Shown piece after piece: positions 5,378-7,261 of a DNA stretch of 7,261 nucleotides. The notes below the pieces were generated by a model, which ran no database searches, was not told where the DNA came from, and was given only the letters and a program-made list of their open reading frames with translations. Source of the stretch: an uncultured Comamonadaceae bacterium (GTDB taxonomy: Bacteria > Pseudomonadota > Gammaproteobacteria > Burkholderiales > Burkholderiaceae). The stretch is taken from the NCBI GenBank assembly GCA_946482115.1, contig CAMLQP010000148.1:1-7261 (forward strand). Reading direction: 5' to 3'. Both the position numbers and the translations under genes were made by a program. The stretch's first letter is position 1. Every line of letters starts with the position of its first letter.

Positions 5378-6424
5378 TCAGTGGATCTCGACCGCGTGGC
5401 CGCTGCGGGCGGCCTCGACGATGGCTTCCGTGATTGTGAGGTTGCGCAGGCCGTCGTGGGCACTGACCAGCGGCTCGGCCTCGCCGCGCACCACGGCGCC
5501 GAAATGGTCCATCTGGCGCGCGATCGGGTCCTCGCGCACCAGGCCCACGGTGCCGACCTCGAACGGTTTCCACCACGAGCGTGCCTCGGGGCGGGGGTAG
5601 GTCTTGAGCCGCATGGTGGGCACCGAGAGGCTGCCGTTGGTGCCGGCGACGACGTAGCAATCCTCGTCGGCATAGCTGGGGTAGGCCGGGTTCTCCTGCG
5701 AGGTCTGCTCCCAGCTGCGGGCGCAGGCGGCGGTGTCGCTGAGCAGGAAGCTGCCCAGCACGCCGCTGGCGAAGCGCAGGTTGATGGCCACGGTGTCCTC
5801 CACCGCGAAGCCGCGCGTGGCGCTGGACGCGAAGGCCTGCACCGACACGATCTCGCCGCACAGCATGCGCAGGTTGTGCACCTCGTGGATCATGTTGAGC
5901 AGGATGGGGCCGCCGCCGGGCTCGCGCCGCCAGGGCCCGTCCTCGAAGTAGTGGTCGGGCTTGAGGAAGGTGGCGCTGCCCATGACGGCCACGAGGCGGC
6001 CCAGCTGGCCCGACTCGACCACCTGTCGCGCCTTGGCCATGATGGGGCTGTGCGCACGGTGGTGGCCGATCAGCACGCGCGCGCCGGTGCGCGCCACTGC
6101 GTCCACCAGCCGCCGGCCTTCGGCCACGGTGGTGGCGATGGGCTTCTCGAGCAGGATGGGCAGGCCCGCATCCACGCACAGCAGCGACTGCGGCACATGC
6201 AGCGCGTTGGGCGTGGCCAGCACCAGCCCGTCGGGGCGGTCGCGTGCCAGCAGCTCCTCGATCGACGCGTACAGCGGCACGCCGGCGGCATCGGCCACCG
6301 CGCGCGCGGCGGGGGAAGGGTCCACCACCGCCGAGAGCGTGCAACCCATGCTGGCGCGCGCGGCGGTCATGTGCGCCTGGCCGATGTAGCCGGCGCCGGC
6401 GACGGCGATGCGGGTGAGGCTCAT
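5378..6424 (-). CDS. Gfo/Idh/MocA-family NAD(P)-dependent oxidoreductase
   Basis: This 348-residue protein is of normal family length. The N-terminal Rossmann domain has GAGYIG (10-15), an acidic D35 after strand 2 that favours NAD, and the signature EKPIA (93-97) carrying the conserved Lys94. The C-terminal substrate domain contains GGGPILLNMIHEVHNLRMLCG (170-190), whose H180 or H183 occupies the usual catalytic His region. Family members oxidise or reduce hydroxyl groups on sugars, inositols and related polyols. In this operon the substrate is probably a cyclic polyol acid or a glycoside/ester derivative feeding the dehydroquinate route, but nothing in the sequence identifies it. The start is supported by GGAG at 6430-6433, five bases upstream. 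It begins 16 bp after the TRAP binding-protein stop and ends 19 bp before aroQ. Confidence 0.88.
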   Translation of the reverse strand: MSLTRIAVAGAGYIGQAHMTAARASMGCTLSAVVDPSPAARAVADAAGVPLYASIEELLARDRPDGLVLATPNALHVPQSLLCVDAGLPILLEKPIATTVAEGRRLVDAVARTGARVLIGHHRAHSPIMAKARQVVESGQLGRLVAVMGSATFLKPDHYFEDGPWRREPGGGPILLNMIHEVHNLRMLCGEIVSVQAFASSATRGFAVEDTVAINLRFASGVLGSFLLSDTAACARSWEQTSQENPAYPSYADEDCYVVAGTNGSLSVPTMRLKTYPRPEARSWWKPFEVGTVGLVREDPIARQMDHFGAVVRGEAEPLVSAHDGLRNLTITEAIVEAARSGHAVEIH

Positions 6425-6440
6425 CCGGGCTCCGTGGGGC

Positions 6441-7261
6441 TTACTTGCGCAGCTTGGCCAGCTCGGCTTCGAGCTCGGCCACGGTCGCGGCGATGGGCTC
6501 GCCGTGTTTGGCGATCACGGGCTTCATGCGGTCGCGCAGGACGGCCAGTTCGGCGGCGGGCAGCTCGGTCACGGCCATGCCGTTCTTCTTCATGTTGTCC
6601 AGCGCCGAGGCGACCTGGCCGCGCGCCTGCTCGCGCTGGAACTTCACCGATTCGGTGGCGGCATCCTGGACGATCTGCTTCTCGGCGGCCGAGAGCGTGT
6701 CCCAGAACTTCTTGCTGATCATCACCGACTGCGGGTTGTACTGGTGGTTGGTCATCACCAGGTGTTTCTGCACCTCGTAGAACTTGTTGGCGTTGATCAC
6801 GGTGACCGGGTTTTCCTGGCCGTCGATCGCCTTCTGCTCCAGCGCGGCGTAGACCTCGGGGAAGGGCAGCGGCGTGGGGTTGGCGCCGACGGCCTTGACC
6901 CAGTCCACGTTCACCGGGTTGGGGATCACGCGCAGCTTCAGGCCTTCGAGGTCGGCCACCTTGTTGATGGGGCGGCGGCCGTTGGTGATGTTGCGAAAGC
7001 CCAGCTCGTAGTAGGCCAGGCCGACGATGCCCTTTTCCTCCAGCTTGGCGTGCATCTTCTTGCCGAAGGGGCCGTCCACCACGGCGTCCGCCTCGCGGCT
7101 GTTGGCGAACATGAAGGGGAAGTCGAACACCGCGAAGTCCTTGACCTGGGCGGCCAGGATGCCGGAGTTCATGGACACCATTTCCAGCGTGCCGCCCTGC
7201 AGCGCGGACACGTTGGCCTGGTCGCTGCCCAGCGTGCCGCCGGGGAACAGGTTGACCTTGA
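6441..7261 (-). CDS. TRAP transporter solute-binding protein, DctP family (5' end missing)
   Basis: The visible part is the C-terminal 272 complete codons. The frame stays open to the right edge, so the signal peptide and first strand lie outside the window. DctP proteins capture organic acids in the periplasm and hand them to a DctQM permease driven by a sodium or proton gradient. Signatures are NLFPGGTLGSDQ near the edge, the stretch LKLRVIPNPVNVDWVKAVGA with the carboxylate-binding arginine encoded at 6930-6932, and PFPEVYAALEQKAIDGQENP. That arginine implies a carboxylate ligand, consistent with quinate or shikimate. The dctQ and dctM permease genes are not in the window. They would be expected upstream, beyond 7261, or elsewhere. 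A GTG at 7209-7211 inside the frame is not a credible start because family sequence continues upstream of it. Confidence 0.93.
   Translation of the reverse strand, partial: KVNLFPGGTLGSDQANVSALQGGTLEMVSMNSGILAAQVKDFAVFDFPFMFANSREADAVVDGPFGKKMHAKLEEKGIVGLAYYELGFRNITNGRRPINKVADLEGLKLRVIPNPVNVDWVKAVGANPTPLPFPEVYAALEQKAIDGQENPVTVINANKFYEVQKHLVMTNHQYNPQSVMISKKFWDTLSAAEKQIVQDAATESVKFQREQARGQVASALDNMKKNGMAVTELPAAELAVLRDRMKPVIAKHGEPIAATVAELEAELAKLRK

Noticed and set aside
5207..6718. A 503-codon open frame on the plus strand
   Set aside because: It is antisense to aroQ, the Gfo/Idh/MocA gene and dctP, has low-complexity composition and shows no recognisable domain.
1..7261. CRISPR array, tRNA/rRNA genes, insertion sequences, defence or phage genes
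   Set aside because: No spaced repeats, cloverleaf-like segments, transposase motifs or terminal inverted repeats were seen. The window is filled with metabolic genes.

Overview
The window looks like part of a high-GC betaproteobacterial chromosome, most likely Burkholderiales and probably Comamonadaceae. That placement rests on GC-rich third codon positions, a TRAP solute-binding protein, and the LacI and AEC protein styles. It is inference, because no phylogenetic marker is present. Every gene I can support lies on the minus strand, so transcription runs from high to low coordinates. The genes are packed with gaps of 4 to 24 bp, apart from a 73-bp gap before the regulator. They look like one operon whose promoter lies beyond the right edge.

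In transcription order the genes are as follows. First is a TRAP-type periplasmic solute-binding protein (dctP-like, 5' end cut off by the window). Next is a Gfo/Idh/MocA-family NAD(P)-dependent oxidoreductase. Then come a type II 3-dehydroquinate dehydratase (aroQ), an atypical shikimate/quinate dehydrogenase-family protein, and an AEC-family permease. These are followed by a stand-alone 4-hydroxyphenylpyruvate dioxygenase-like (VOC-fold) protein and a TIM-barrel 3-dehydroshikimate dehydratase. The last operon gene is a LacI-family regulator. After a 98-bp intergenic region comes the first 18 codons of what looks like 5-dehydro-4-deoxyglucarate dehydratase (kdgD), running off the left edge.

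The core genes fit a peripheral catabolic route. A quinate- or shikimate-type hydroaromatic acid is taken up, oxidised by the dehydrogenase(s), dehydrated by AroQ from 3-dehydroquinate to 3-dehydroshikimate, and dehydrated again to protocatechuate. Ring-cleavage genes are not in the window. Three points depart from the textbook version. The dehydrogenase lacks the Ser-x-Ser substrate-carboxylate motif. The HPPD-like module, fused behind the dehydratase in QuiC1/QsuB-type enzymes, is a separate upstream gene that has lost two of three predicted iron ligands. A Gfo/Idh/MocA oxidoreductase with no textbook role in this pathway sits inside the operon. The true substrate may therefore be a relative of quinate or shikimate rather than quinate itself.

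The lacI-kdgD intergenic region is the most informative non-coding stretch. It holds a 22-bp near-palindrome of LacI-family type centred on CG, overlapping a plausible sigma-70 promoter that points into kdgD. A repeated half-site lies 30 bp downstream. This suggests that the LacI protein, or a paralogue, regulates the kdgD-side unit. No stretch longer than 100 bp lacks a gene. I see no tRNA, rRNA, CRISPR array, insertion sequence or convincing intrinsic terminator.
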